Assembly: GCA_937877535.1 (NCBI GenBank)
Contig: CALFJF010000058.1
Location: 1 to 35,488 of the forward strand
From: an uncultured Treponema sp.
GTDB taxonomy: Bacteria > Spirochaetota > Spirochaetia > Treponematales > Treponemataceae
Reading direction: 5' to 3'
Length of the DNA stretch: 35,488 bases
The notes beneath the pieces are model-generated. The model was not told the DNA's origin. It ran no database searches and worked only from the letters and a program-made list of their open reading frames with translations. Positions within the stretch are counted from its first letter, which is position 1, and each line of letters opens with the position of its first letter. Shown here one piece after another: positions 15,317 through 23,601 of the stretch. A program made the translations under genes and the position numbers.

Positions 15317-16381
15317 CTATTCAAAAAGAAACGTGTCATTGCTTTTTGAATGTGATTTGATTCCCAAATGCTCGTAAGCGAGTGGCGTTGCCACGCGCCC
15401 GCGCGGAGTTCTTTGTAAAAGTCCGCATTGAATCAAATACGGCTCGTAATAATCTTCAAGCGTGTCTTGCGCTTCTCCGAGCGAAATGGCGAGCGTTTCT
15501 GCGCCCACTGGTCCGCCGCCGAATTTTTCGATTATGGAAGCGAGCACTTCGCGGTCAAACAATTCAAGACCGAGCGAGTCAATTTGAAGGCGACGAAGCC
15601 CGTCCAAAACGATTTGTTTTGTGATTCTGCCATTTCCGTACACTTCGGCAAAATCGCGCATTCGCCGAACGATTCTATTTGCGACCCGTGGCGTTCCGCG
15701 CGAACATTTTGCGATTGCACTTGCTGCGTCGTCGTCAATTTTTGAGCCTAAAATCCCCGCAGAGCGACGAACGATAGAAGCAAGTTCGTTTTCATCGTAA
15801 AAATTGAACCGCTGAATAATTCCAAATCGCGTTTGAAGCGGCTTACTGACCATTCCCGCTTTTGTTGTTGCTCCAACGAGCGTAAAGCGCGGAAGCGGAA
15901 CGCGCACCGTTCGTGCCGCCGCGCCTTGCCCAATAATCCAATCGAGTTCAAAATCTTCCATTGCAATGTAAAGCATTTCTTCGATTGCGGGTTTGAGCCG
16001 ATGGATTTCGTCGATAAAAAACACCGTTCGCTCTTGCAAAGTCGAAAGAATGCCCGCCAAATCCTTTGGTTTATCGAGAGCGGGCGCACTTGTTACCTTA
16101 AAATCCGCGCCGAGTTCCCGCGCCGTAATTTCTGCCAAAGTCGTTTTTCCAAGCCCTGGCGGACCAATCAAAAAAAGATGGTCAAGTGCTTCTTGCCGTT
16201 TTCGTGCGGCATCAATGAAAACCGAAAGATTTTCTTTGACTTGCCGTTGCCCCAAAAACTCCGAAAGCGCGCGCGGACGAAGGCTCTCTTCTTTGTCGTC
16301 GTATTCATCTTCGATTTGAGAATCCGCGCGAACGATGTGGAGAGAAGGGGATTCGCCTTGATTTTTTGCCGATTTTTCCAT
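15317..16381 (-). CDS. ruvB: Holliday junction DNA helicase RuvB
   Basis: AAA+ motor of the RuvAB branch-migration complex, 354 residues. Seen: Walker A GPPGLGKT (73-80), Walker B FFIDEIH (121-127), sensor I in LVGATTKAGM, the arginine-finger region SKPLQTRFG, and a C-terminal winged helix with GGGPVGAETLA and LIQCGLLQRTPRGR. The N-terminus is about 15-20 residues longer than in E. coli and is acidic. The start at 16381 has no Shine-Dalgarno sequence and lies nine bases downstream of an extended -10. It is the first gene of an apparent ruvB-queA-DUF456 operon. Confidence 0.97.
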   Translation of the reverse strand: MEKSAKNQGESPSLHIVRADSQIEDEYDDKEESLRPRALSEFLGQRQVKENLSVFIDAARKRQEALDHLFLIGPPGLGKTTLAEITARELGADFKVTSAPALDKPKDLAGILSTLQERTVFFIDEIHRLKPAIEEMLYIAMEDFELDWIIGQGAAARTVRVPLPRFTLVGATTKAGMVSKPLQTRFGIIQRFNFYDENELASIVRRSAGILGSKIDDDAASAIAKCSRGTPRVANRIVRRMRDFAEVYGNGRITKQIVLDGLRRLQIDSLGLELFDREVLASIIEKFGGGPVGAETLAISLGEAQDTLEDYYEPYLIQCGLLQRTPRGRVATPLAYEHLGIKSHSKSNDTFLFE

Positions 16382-16390
16382 TTCAAAAAG

Positions 16391-16399
16391 ATACTAGCA
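16391..16399 (-). promoter_or_regulatory. Extended -10 promoter of ruvB-queA-DUF456
   Basis: TGC-TAGTAT on the minus strand, nine bases upstream of the ruvB ATG. The -35 is poor. It predicts a leader of only about three bases. Confidence 0.45.
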
Positions 16400-16412
16400 G
16401 AAATTTATTCTT

Positions 16413-16441
16413 TAGAAAACGCTCACAATCGTTCGAGCGCG
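16413..16441 (-). terminator. Possible terminator of the capD-like/xdh operon
   Basis: On the minus strand AAAACGCGCTC (overlapping the last codons of the FAD subunit) can pair with GAGCGTTTT, leaving a two-base bulge. The following T run is short, so this is a weaker call. Confidence 0.4.
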
Positions 16442-17235
16442 TTTTGAAGCAAATTCAAAAATTGCATTTTCAAAAGATGGTGCCCGCTCGCGTTTTCTTG
16501 CGCGTCAAACAGTCGCTCTGCCGCCTCTCTAATTTCTGAAAGTCGTGATTTTTGAATCGGAATCGGAGAGCCTACGAGTCGGCTTTCAAATTCCGCGCTG
16601 CGGATTTTTACGGCTCCCGAAAGGGCAATGCGAACAGCGGAAAGTCCGCCGCCTTGTTTGTCTGCAAGAAACGAAAAAGACGCGCTGTCTTTGTCCAAAA
16701 ATCCTTCTGAACCGAGGTGTTTGAAAATTCGCACGTCCCATTCTTCGTTTGGAATTATGATTTTTGACAAAAGCCAGCCTTTTTTGTTGAACTCCGAAAG
16801 GCGCGAAAGTGGCACTGATTTTGTTTCGGTGCGAATGTCGCCTTTTGAGCGCACAAATTCGAGCCTTGCATCAAGAGCGCAAAGCGGAGAAAAAAGCGTG
16901 CCGCACGTTCCGTTTATCGAAGAAAGCACGTTTCCGCCGATTGTTGCAATGTTTCTGACGTTTCTGTTTGCAGTTTCTCGGACGGCAGAAAAAAGAAGCG
17001 GAGGCAGGTTTCGTTTTCCTTTGTCCTCCAATTCAGAAAGCGTTGTCATCGCTCCAATCGAAAAAAATCTGTCCCATTTTTCAAATTTTTTGAGTTCTGG
17101 GATTTTTCTTGCGCATAGTATTTTGGGAGGCAATTTTTCGATTCCGCATCCGCCACCAAGCACGGCGCAATCACTTTCTTTTTCGAGCGTTTTTAAGATT
17201 TCTGCGACGGAGGCGACTTTGATGAGTGTTGCCAT
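16423..17235 (-). CDS. FAD-binding subunit of a molybdenum-hydroxylase-like complex
   Basis: A 270-residue protein of the CoxM/XdhB family, which carries FAD and passes electrons to NAD+ or a quinone. Seen: AVLGGGCGIEKLP near residue 24 in the place of the usual FAD-binding loop, FFSIGAMTTLSELE, the strongly conserved VRNIATIGGNVLSS (about 93-106), and a C-terminal CO-dehydrogenase flavoprotein-like domain (about 160-270). It starts at the ATG at 17235, one base after the iron-sulphur gene, with a good AAGGAG. It is the last of the three hydroxylase-like genes in a five-gene operon. Substrate unknown. Confidence 0.85.
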   Translation of the reverse strand: MATLIKVASVAEILKTLEKESDCAVLGGGCGIEKLPPKILCARKIPELKKFEKWDRFFSIGAMTTLSELEDKGKRNLPPLLFSAVRETANRNVRNIATIGGNVLSSINGTCGTLFSPLCALDARLEFVRSKGDIRTETKSVPLSRLSEFNKKGWLLSKIIIPNEEWDVRIFKHLGSEGFLDKDSASFSFLADKQGGGLSAVRIALSGAVKIRSAEFESRLVGSPIPIQKSRLSEIREAAERLFDAQENASGHHLLKMQFLNLLQNALERL

Positions 17236-17718
17236 TCAACTTCTCCTTTTTCCGAGGCGGGCGTGGCGTAGCGCGGTGGCGTAAATAATTGCGTCCATGA
17301 ACGCTCCTTTTTCTGTGCACGCGCAATGAATCGAGTCCGCGAATTCTTCACATTCTTCTTTTGACGGTCTCCAGTTTCGTTCCAATAATTCGTGGACGCA
17401 TAAAATTCGAGCAGCGGAGCAAAATTGGCACGGACGAATCTTTGCTTTTCTAAATCCGCCAGCAATGTCGGCGTAATCGCTTGTTCCTGCAAAGCCTTCG
17501 AGCGTGGTTACTTTTGCGCCTTGAACTGCACACAATTTTACAGAACACGAGGGAACGGGCTTTCCGTCTAAAAGCACAACGCACGAAGCGCAAGTGCCTT
17601 TTTGACATCCGTTTTTTACGCTTTTGATTCCGCTTTTTCGGAGAATCGAAAAAAGGCTCTCTTCAACTTCTGCTTCCACTTCAATTTTTTCGTCGTTCAA
17701 AAAAAAGTCAATTTTCAT
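17236..17718 (-). CDS. [2Fe-2S] subunit of a molybdenum-hydroxylase-like complex
   Basis: A 160-residue CoxS/XdhC-type iron-sulphur protein that would carry electrons between the molybdopterin and FAD subunits. The N-terminal plant-ferredoxin-type cluster site is intact (NGCQKGTCASC and a fourth Cys in PVPSC). In the C-terminal four-helix cluster domain the cysteines are also present (CQFC, then HCAC 31 residues later), although the usual CGFCTPG and CRCTGY contexts have become CQFCSAA and CACTEK. All eight ligands are retained, so both clusters can probably form. The start at 17718 overlaps the end of the large subunit by 11 bases and has no strong Shine-Dalgarno sequence, suggesting translational coupling. 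Confidence 0.87.
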   Translation of the reverse strand: MKIDFFLNDEKIEVEAEVEESLFSILRKSGIKSVKNGCQKGTCASCVVLLDGKPVPSCSVKLCAVQGAKVTTLEGFAGTSDYADIAGGFRKAKIRPCQFCSAARILCVHELLERNWRPSKEECEEFADSIHCACTEKGAFMDAIIYATALRHARLGKRRS

Positions 17719-19909
17719 TCGTTTGCTCGTTTTTTATTTTTTGAGATGATTTATTTTTGAGTGATTCAAACACGTCTTTTCGAGAAATCGGGAGTTTTTG
17801 CACGGTTTCTCCGAGCGCGAGTGAAACCGCCCCAGAAAACGCCGCCGGAAGAAGAAAGCGCAAAATGTTTGCGATTCCAGAACTTTCTTCTTCGGAGTCG
17901 ATTAAACTCACATGAATATGTTTGCACGAAAGGCTGCTTCCTTCAAAAAGAGTCGAAAGAATCGCCTGAACTTGCCGTAAAATCTCTTCTAAGACTGCTC
18001 GTCTGTCAAAAATGCGCCCGCAATCAATGGAAAGCCTGACTTCTTTTAAGAGAATGTCAAATGTGCACGGATTTACCTCGACTTCAACTTCGCACGCTCC
18101 AAACGAGCAAGAATAAAACGGATTTTGTTCGTCTTTCAAAATGCTCGCGCTCGCTTTTTCTCCCGAAGCGATTTTTTGGAAAATTTCTTTCAAAAGCGCG
18201 GTTTTTGAAACAAAATCCCCCGAAATCGAATCCGGAAAAAAACTCGGCTCTGTGGGCGGAGAAAGAAAAACCTCCGTGCTTTTTTTTCCAAGGATTTGAA
18301 ACGCGAGTTTTGTCCAAATTGCCCAAACAGAATCCGAAACGGGCAGTGAACTAATGACGAGTTTTCCGTCTGCTCGAATTTGCGCACTCATCGTTATGTC
18401 CCGTTTTTTGTACCCGCTGCCTTCCGCCGCCACGCTCAACGCGATTCCTTTTGCGCGTGGCACTTCGGGCGAAACTGCGTCAAGAGCAACGCGAGAATCC
18501 GAGGCGATTCTAAAAGCGGCGAATTTTCGCTCCGCTTCGCTTGTGGAAAACTGCTCTGGAAAAAATTTTTTTGCTCTAAACACGTCGTCTTTTGAAGCCG
18601 TTTCGTCTTCGATTTTTATAAAATCGTCGAGTTTGTTGCAAACCGTTTCAAGCACTTTTGCGCCTCGTTTAGGAAATCCATTTTTTTCGCGGAGAAGGCG
18701 CGGACTTTCTCCCGTTTGTGTGGCAATTTTTTGAAACAGATTTTCAAAAGCAAAAAACGAATGAGCCGAAATCGAATTGAGCAAAACCGCACGGGGCGCT
18801 TCGTGCGTTTTGTAGATTTTTACTCTTACGCGCGACGTTTTTGGCGCGTAAACGCTGAGTGCAGAAAGTGCCAATCTTTCTGCGCTTTCGCGGGCAAACG
18901 GATTTTTGTTTCCCACAAACGCGCATATATCAACAAAACTGTGTTCTATTTCGCCGTTTTCGTTTACAAAAGCGTTTGTTTTTACGCGAATGTGCGCGTT
19001 TTTTTCAATAAAGGCGTCGTGTTCTTTTCTTGAAAGTAAGATTTTTACCGTTTTTTTTGCCTTTTTGCTTGCCGCCGCCGCCAATGCGCACAAAAGGTGC
19101 GAATACACGATTTCGTTTGTGTTTCCTGCCTCGCGCGGAAGTTCCGTCCTCGTGATGTCGATTTTTTCGATTGGAAGCCCCGTGGATTGCGAAACCGCCT
19201 CCGCGAGCGCAGAAAGCCACTGACTTGGAGAAAAAATCCGAATCTTTCCGTCGGAAAACTCCGACACGGCAGAAAGAACTTCGCTTTGATGGAGTTTTTT
19301 TTGGTCGTATTCCCATTCGCCCAAAACGTGGAGAAACTTTGATTTTTCGTCTTCCGATTTTTTTGAAAAATGTCCATTTTTTTTCAAAACGCGAAAAATC
19401 AATTCGTGTTCGTCTTTTTTTGGAAAAAACGATTCGAGATTTTCTGCCGCTTTTTCAATTTTGTTTCGTTTTTCTTCCAAAAAATCAGGTGCGCTTTTTC
19501 GTATTTGCATTTCGCTCTTTTCTTTGAGCATAAAAAGCGCGATGCTTTTTTTTGAAAAATGCTTTTCTTTGATTCTTTTCAAAAAATCTGTTGCATCGAG
19601 CGAAAATTCAATGCCTTCTGACGCAACTTTTTCCGCTTCTTCCGCGCTTGGAGCCAAAAGAAGCGCGCACGGCTCGCCTTTGAACGCAATTTCTCCCGCA
19701 CACAGAAGCGGGATTTCTTCGTCCAAAATCGAAACCGATTTTCTTGCAGGTAAATCCGCTGCCGTAATGAGCCTGTAGCCAAATCCCGCCCGAAGCCGAA
19801 TCTCGCTGATTTTTCCTTCCGAAATGGGGCAACGAACGAGTGCGCCGTACAAAATCCCGTCCTTTTCGTAGTCGGAAGCGAACGCGCTCGAAAACGATGG
19901 TTTACGCAT
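17708..19909 (-). CDS. Divergent molybdopterin-binding (xanthine dehydrogenase-like) large subunit
   Basis: A 733-residue protein with the domain order of an aldehyde oxidase/xanthine dehydrogenase large subunit: an N-terminal a/b-hammerhead-like region (YGALVRCPISEGKI, ITAADLPA, GEPCALLLAPSAEEAE) and a large cofactor-type domain (IFSPSQWLSALAEAVSQSTG, IFDRRAVLEEILRQVQ). The assignment rests on this layout and on the neighbouring Fe-S and FAD genes. The Gly-rich GGxFGxK cofactor motif is not visible, and the C-terminal catalytic Glu context (GxGE) reads SSGIANILRF. It may act on an unusual substrate or be inactive. The ATG at 19909 has GGAAG at eight bases; a GTG at 19918 is the alternative. 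It overlaps the aminotransferase stop by eight bases. Confidence 0.72.
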   Translation of the reverse strand: MRKPSFSSAFASDYEKDGILYGALVRCPISEGKISEIRLRAGFGYRLITAADLPARKSVSILDEEIPLLCAGEIAFKGEPCALLLAPSAEEAEKVASEGIEFSLDATDFLKRIKEKHFSKKSIALFMLKEKSEMQIRKSAPDFLEEKRNKIEKAAENLESFFPKKDEHELIFRVLKKNGHFSKKSEDEKSKFLHVLGEWEYDQKKLHQSEVLSAVSEFSDGKIRIFSPSQWLSALAEAVSQSTGLPIEKIDITRTELPREAGNTNEIVYSHLLCALAAAASKKAKKTVKILLSRKEHDAFIEKNAHIRVKTNAFVNENGEIEHSFVDICAFVGNKNPFARESAERLALSALSVYAPKTSRVRVKIYKTHEAPRAVLLNSISAHSFFAFENLFQKIATQTGESPRLLREKNGFPKRGAKVLETVCNKLDDFIKIEDETASKDDVFRAKKFFPEQFSTSEAERKFAAFRIASDSRVALDAVSPEVPRAKGIALSVAAEGSGYKKRDITMSAQIRADGKLVISSLPVSDSVWAIWTKLAFQILGKKSTEVFLSPPTEPSFFPDSISGDFVSKTALLKEIFQKIASGEKASASILKDEQNPFYSCSFGACEVEVEVNPCTFDILLKEVRLSIDCGRIFDRRAVLEEILRQVQAILSTLFEGSSLSCKHIHVSLIDSEEESSGIANILRFLLPAAFSGAVSLALGETVQKLPISRKDVFESLKNKSSQKIKNEQTNEN

Positions 19910-21089
19910 GATTTTCACTTCCGATTTTTTTGACCGCAGAAATCACCGCGTCCGATTCGATTTGCGTCATGTCAGGAAAAAGCGGGAGCGTGAGCGTGTT
20001 TTTTGTGGCGGTTTCCGCGTTCGGGAGCGATTGGGCGTTGTACTCGCCGTAATGTTCTTTCCACCATGAAAACCGATGAATCGAAATAAAGTGCATTGAA
20101 ACGCCGATTCCTCTTTCTTGCAATGCGTTCATAAAATCGTTTCTTGAAATCGTGAGTTTTTCTGGAACGAGCCGCAAAAGATACAAATGCCAAGCGTTCC
20201 CTTCGCCGTCAGGCGGAATTTTTACAAAATCGAGCGATTTGAACGCTTCGTTAAATTTTTGAGCGACCGCCGTGCGTTTTTCGCGGAATGATTCCGCCTT
20301 CTTTAATTGCTCGCGCCCGATTGCGCTCAAAATGTCGGGCAGGTTCGACTTGAATCCCGGCGCGATGATGTCGTACTCCCAGCTTGCCTTGTCGCTCGTG
20401 TAGCGGTCCCATGCGTCGCGGTTCATGCCATGAAGTCGCATCTTCGTGATTCTCTCTGCGAGCGCGTCGTCGTCCGTGGTAACCATGCCGCCCTCGCCCG
20501 TGGTGATTGTCTTTGTGGCGTAGAAGCTGAACACGCCCGCGTCGCCGAGCGTCCCCGCAAATCCCCGCTCCGTCCGCGAGGGGAAGGAGTGCGCCGCGTC
20601 CTCAATCACGCGGATTTTGTGGCCGGGCGTGGAGTATTTTTTTGCGAGCAGGTTGATTCTCCCCATGTCGCACAGGTTTCCCGCCACGTGAACAGGCACG
20701 ATTGCCGCCACTTCCCCGGCGCGCCTTTTCAAAATCTCTTCTATTGAATCCGGCGAGATTGAGTATGAGTCCTCCTCGGTGTCGGCGAAGAGCACGTCCG
20801 CACCTAAATGCACCGCGCTCGCCGCCGTGGACACGAACGTGTAGGGCGTGGTGATGACAGCCGTTCCCGCCCGCACGCCGCACGCCTCCATGGCAAGAAT
20901 CATGCCGCTCGTGTTGGAGTTCACCGCAAGCGCGTGCCGCGCCCCTACGTACCTTGCGAACTCGGACTCGAACTCGTGCGTCACCTTGCCCGTGGTGAGC
21001 CAGCCCGAGTCCATCACCTCCAGCACCGCCCGCTTCTCCTCCTCGCCGATTGACGGCCTCATGAATGGAACTTTTGTCGCCTCTGCCAT
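19902..21089 (-). CDS. DegT/DnrJ/EryC1/StrS-family nucleotide-sugar aminotransferase
   Basis: A PLP-dependent sugar aminotransferase of 395 residues. It would aminate the 4-keto-6-deoxy sugar nucleotide made by the adjacent dehydratase. Seen: the N-terminal substrate loop FMRPSIGEEEKRAV, the PLP-site motifs ALAVNSNTSGMILA and VIEDAAHSFPS, the Schiff-base lysine K193 in SFYATKTITTGEGG, and the C-terminal segment HLYLLRLVPE. The start at 21089 has AGGAGG upstream, nine bases after the dehydratase stop. The 5' two thirds use G/C-ending codons heavily, while the part beyond about 20300 switches to the AT-rich style of the downstream genes. Confidence 0.93.
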   Translation of the reverse strand: MAEATKVPFMRPSIGEEEKRAVLEVMDSGWLTTGKVTHEFESEFARYVGARHALAVNSNTSGMILAMEACGVRAGTAVITTPYTFVSTAASAVHLGADVLFADTEEDSYSISPDSIEEILKRRAGEVAAIVPVHVAGNLCDMGRINLLAKKYSTPGHKIRVIEDAAHSFPSRTERGFAGTLGDAGVFSFYATKTITTGEGGMVTTDDDALAERITKMRLHGMNRDAWDRYTSDKASWEYDIIAPGFKSNLPDILSAIGREQLKKAESFREKRTAVAQKFNEAFKSLDFVKIPPDGEGNAWHLYLLRLVPEKLTISRNDFMNALQERGIGVSMHFISIHRFSWWKEHYGEYNAQSLPNAETATKNTLTLPLFPDMTQIESDAVISAVKKIGSENHA

Positions 21090-21098
21090 CTTTTCCTC

Positions 21099-22640
21099 CT
21101 AGAGCGTGACTTTTGAGTCCGCGTCCGAAATCCGCCTTGACTGCGCCTTGTCCCTGGTCTGCTCGTAGAACTCGTCGAGGGTCGGCACTTCCCGCCGCAG
21201 TATGCCGATGAGCTCCTCCCTGTTCCTGAAATGCCTCCAGCCCGCGTCGTCCTCCTGCGGGAAGCAGACTTTCGAGAGCGTTTCAAGGAGCGAGTTGAGT
21301 TTCTCGTCCTCCATCTCAAGATTCTTGAGGATGAGGATTTTCTCGTAGGCGGTCTTCTGCGGGTCCTCCTCGGGAAGCCACAGCGGCTCGTGGTTCCGCT
21401 CGCCCTCCCTCGCCCCGATTATCTTTATCTCGATGTCCCTGCCCACCTCAAGCCCCGAGAACTTGATGATTTGCTCCGCCATGTCGATGATTTTTATCGG
21501 CTCGCCCATGTCCAGGAGGTACGAACGCCCGTTCTCGCCCACGCCGCCCGCCTCGAGCACCAGCGAGCACGCCTCGGGAATCGTCATGAAGAACCGCTCC
21601 ATCTCCCTGTCCGTGACCGTGACGGGGCCGCCGTTCTTTATCTGCTGCTGGAAGAGCGGGAGGATTGACCCCCGCGACCCCAGCACGTTCCCGAACCTGA
21701 CGAACATGAACGCCTGCCGCGCCGCCGCCTTCTTGGCCGCCTGGAGGACGAGCTTTTCCGAGAGCATCTTGCTCACGCCGTAGACCGAGACAGGGGAGAC
21801 CGCCTTGTCGGTCGAAATCAGCACGAACTTCTCCGTCCCCGACTCCACAGCCGCGTCCAAAAGGTTCTTCGTGCCGAACACATTGTTCTCGATGACCGCG
21901 ACGGGGTTTTCTTCCATCATGGGGACGTGCTTGTACGCCGCGCAGTGGAAAATCACGTCAACCCTCGTGCGGCTCACGATGTAGCGCACGTACTCCCTGT
22001 CCTTCATGTCGCCGATTATGGGGACGACCGTCGCCCTCTCGCCCACGCCCTCGTCCTGCAGGACGCGGAGCTCCCGGTATATGTTGACGATTGAGTTCTC
22101 GCCGTGACCGAAGAGGTAGAGCCGCTCCGCGCCGCCCGAAAGGAGCTGCCTGGAAAGTTCCGAGCCGATTGAGCCGCCCGCGCCCGTTATCATCACGCGC
22201 TTCCCCCGCAGGTACTTGAGGCTCTCGTGGAGCGGGATGATGATGGGCGTCCGCCCGAGGATGTCGAGCGGGTCGATTTCGCGCGTCTGCACGAAGCGCG
22301 CCTTGCCGTCAACAATCTGGCTCACGCTCGGAAGAATCCTGATTCTCGCGAACCCGCCCTTCTTCAAGAGCGCGTGTATCTCCCTGATTTTTTCGGTGGG
22401 CGCGCTCGGAATCGCGATTATCGCCTCGTCCAGCGGCCCGCACTTTATGACAGTCGCGACCGACGAAATCGGCCCCAGGACGGGGATTCCGTCAATCTTC
22501 TTTCCTATAATCCGCCCGTCGTCGTCCAAAAACGCCGCGACGCGCCCGAACACCTTCTTCCTTCTTATGTCCTCGGCAATCATCTGCCCCGCAAACCCGG
22601 CTCCGATGACGTAAAGGCTCGATTCACTCTTCTGAAACAT
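21099..22640 (-). CDS. Nucleoside-diphosphate-sugar 4,6-dehydratase/epimerase, CapD/FlaA1-like, soluble form
   Basis: 513 residues. An N-terminal CoA-binding-like Rossmann region (VIGAGFAGQMIAEDI) resembles the second domain of WbpM/PglF/CapD proteins, but the four membrane helices usual in that family are missing. The short-chain dehydrogenase domain has the NAD(P) motif GAGGSIGSE (153-161), ISTDKAVSP (275-283) and Y287/K291 in SVYGVSKML; membrane-bound 4,6-dehydratases normally have Met in place of this Tyr. It probably converts a UDP-HexNAc to the 4-keto-6-deoxy form for the adjacent aminotransferase. First gene of a five-gene operon. No Shine-Dalgarno sequence; an extended -10 lies eight bases upstream. 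Codon use is strikingly GC-rich against flgG on one side and the hydroxylase genes on the other. Confidence 0.88.
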   Translation of the reverse strand: MFQKSESSLYVIGAGFAGQMIAEDIRRKKVFGRVAAFLDDDGRIIGKKIDGIPVLGPISSVATVIKCGPLDEAIIAIPSAPTEKIREIHALLKKGGFARIRILPSVSQIVDGKARFVQTREIDPLDILGRTPIIIPLHESLKYLRGKRVMITGAGGSIGSELSRQLLSGGAERLYLFGHGENSIVNIYRELRVLQDEGVGERATVVPIIGDMKDREYVRYIVSRTRVDVIFHCAAYKHVPMMEENPVAVIENNVFGTKNLLDAAVESGTEKFVLISTDKAVSPVSVYGVSKMLSEKLVLQAAKKAAARQAFMFVRFGNVLGSRGSILPLFQQQIKNGGPVTVTDREMERFFMTIPEACSLVLEAGGVGENGRSYLLDMGEPIKIIDMAEQIIKFSGLEVGRDIEIKIIGAREGERNHEPLWLPEEDPQKTAYEKILILKNLEMEDEKLNSLLETLSKVCFPQEDDAGWRHFRNREELIGILRREVPTLDEFYEQTRDKAQSRRISDADSKVTL

Positions 22641-22648
22641 GATGAACC

Positions 22649-22657
22649 ATGATAGCA
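22649..22657 (-). promoter_or_regulatory. Extended -10 promoter of the capD-like operon
   Basis: TGC-TATCAT on the minus strand, eight bases before the ATG at 22640, with TTAAAC at 17-base spacing as a weak -35. Leaderless or nearly so. Confidence 0.5.
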
Positions 22658-22730
22658 GAATTTTGCATAAAGTTTAAGGGTGTCGAAGGAGGGGAAGGGA
22701 AGAATCGTCTTTTGAAAATCTCGTTGCTCG

Positions 22731-22763
22731 AAAAAAAAAACGCTCCATTTTGGAACGTTTTTT
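22731..22763 (-). terminator. Intrinsic terminator of flgF-flgG
   Basis: On the minus strand AACGTTCC and GGAGCGTT pair (one wobble) across six bases, followed by a run of ten T. It lies just after the flgG stop. Confidence 0.85.
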
Positions 22764-22771
22764 ATTTTTCT

Positions 22772-23566
22772 TTACCGTTTGAGATTTACGGCAGTTGAAA
22801 GCATGGAATCCGACGTTTGAATCGCCTTGGAATCGAACTCATACGCGCGTTGCGCTACAATCATTTGCACCATTTCGTTTACAACGGAAACGTTCGACAT
22901 TTCCACGAACTTGTGCTTTGTTACGCCAAACCCGTCAAAGCCTGGTCGCCCAGAAACCGCTTGCCCGCTTGCGTTTGTAACTTTGTAGAGATTGTCGCCC
23001 GCCGCTTCAAGCCCCGCGTTGTTTGGAAATCGGTAGAGTTGTAGTTGCGCCACGTCAACGGGGTCGTCTTGCCCGAACACTTTGACCGTAACGCGCCCGT
23101 CGTCGGAAATCGAAAGCGAATGAATGTCAAATCCGTCGGGCATGATGACTTCTGGCATGACGCGAAGTCCGTTTGAATTGACGAGTTGACCGTTCATGTC
23201 GATTTTGAACGTGCCATCGCGCGTGTAGGCGTAACTTCCGTCGTATTGCTGAACGCGGAAAAATCCGTCGCCCACAACTGCAACGTCGGTGTCAACGCCT
23301 GTATTTTGCAAAGAACCTTGCGAGAAAATCCGCTGCGTTGCCGCGACTCTCGCTCCTGCTCCCTGCTGAATTCCCACGGGAGTAACTGTGTCTTCCGTTG
23401 CCGCCGTTCCCGCGAGTTTGACGTTTTGGTAGAGCAAATCCTCAAACTCCACACGCTGCTGTTTGTATCCAGTTGTATTTACGTTTGACAAGTTGTTTGA
23501 AATTGCGTCCAGGTTCGACTGCTGGCTGTTCATTCCCGTTGCCGCCGTCCAAAGGCTTCTTACCAT
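22772..23566 (-). CDS. flgG: Flagellar distal rod protein FlgG
   Basis: Forms the distal rod of the flagellar basal body. The 264 residues match the family (about 260). Seen: the N-terminal rod signature SLWTAATGMNSQQSNLDAISNNLSNVNTTGYK, FlgG-type GAGARVAATQRIFSQGSLQNTG, a central domain with VVGDGFFRVQ, and the C-terminal coiled coil VNEMVQMIVAQRAYEFDSKAIQ ending STAVNLKR. The start at 23566 has AAGGAG upstream, 35 bases after flgF, so the pair is one operon driven from the sigma-28-like promoter before flgF. In spirochaetes these filaments lie in the periplasm. Confidence 0.97.
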   Translation of the reverse strand: MVRSLWTAATGMNSQQSNLDAISNNLSNVNTTGYKQQRVEFEDLLYQNVKLAGTAATEDTVTPVGIQQGAGARVAATQRIFSQGSLQNTGVDTDVAVVGDGFFRVQQYDGSYAYTRDGTFKIDMNGQLVNSNGLRVMPEVIMPDGFDIHSLSISDDGRVTVKVFGQDDPVDVAQLQLYRFPNNAGLEAAGDNLYKVTNASGQAVSGRPGFDGFGVTKHKFVEMSNVSVVNEMVQMIVAQRAYEFDSKAIQTSDSMLSTAVNLKR

Positions 23567-23601
23567 ATTTTTTCTCCTTCTTTATTTTTCAAAAATTTCG
23601 C

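Noticed and set aside
21231..21668. Plus-strand open frames opposite the capD-like gene
   Set aside because: They are by-products of its GC-rich codons; translations are Arg/Leu-rich and show no domain.
22676..22706. GTGTCGAAGGAGGGG segment as a second REP-like copy
   Set aside because: It shares only a TCGA-containing core with the element at 12566-12590 and lacks paired arms.
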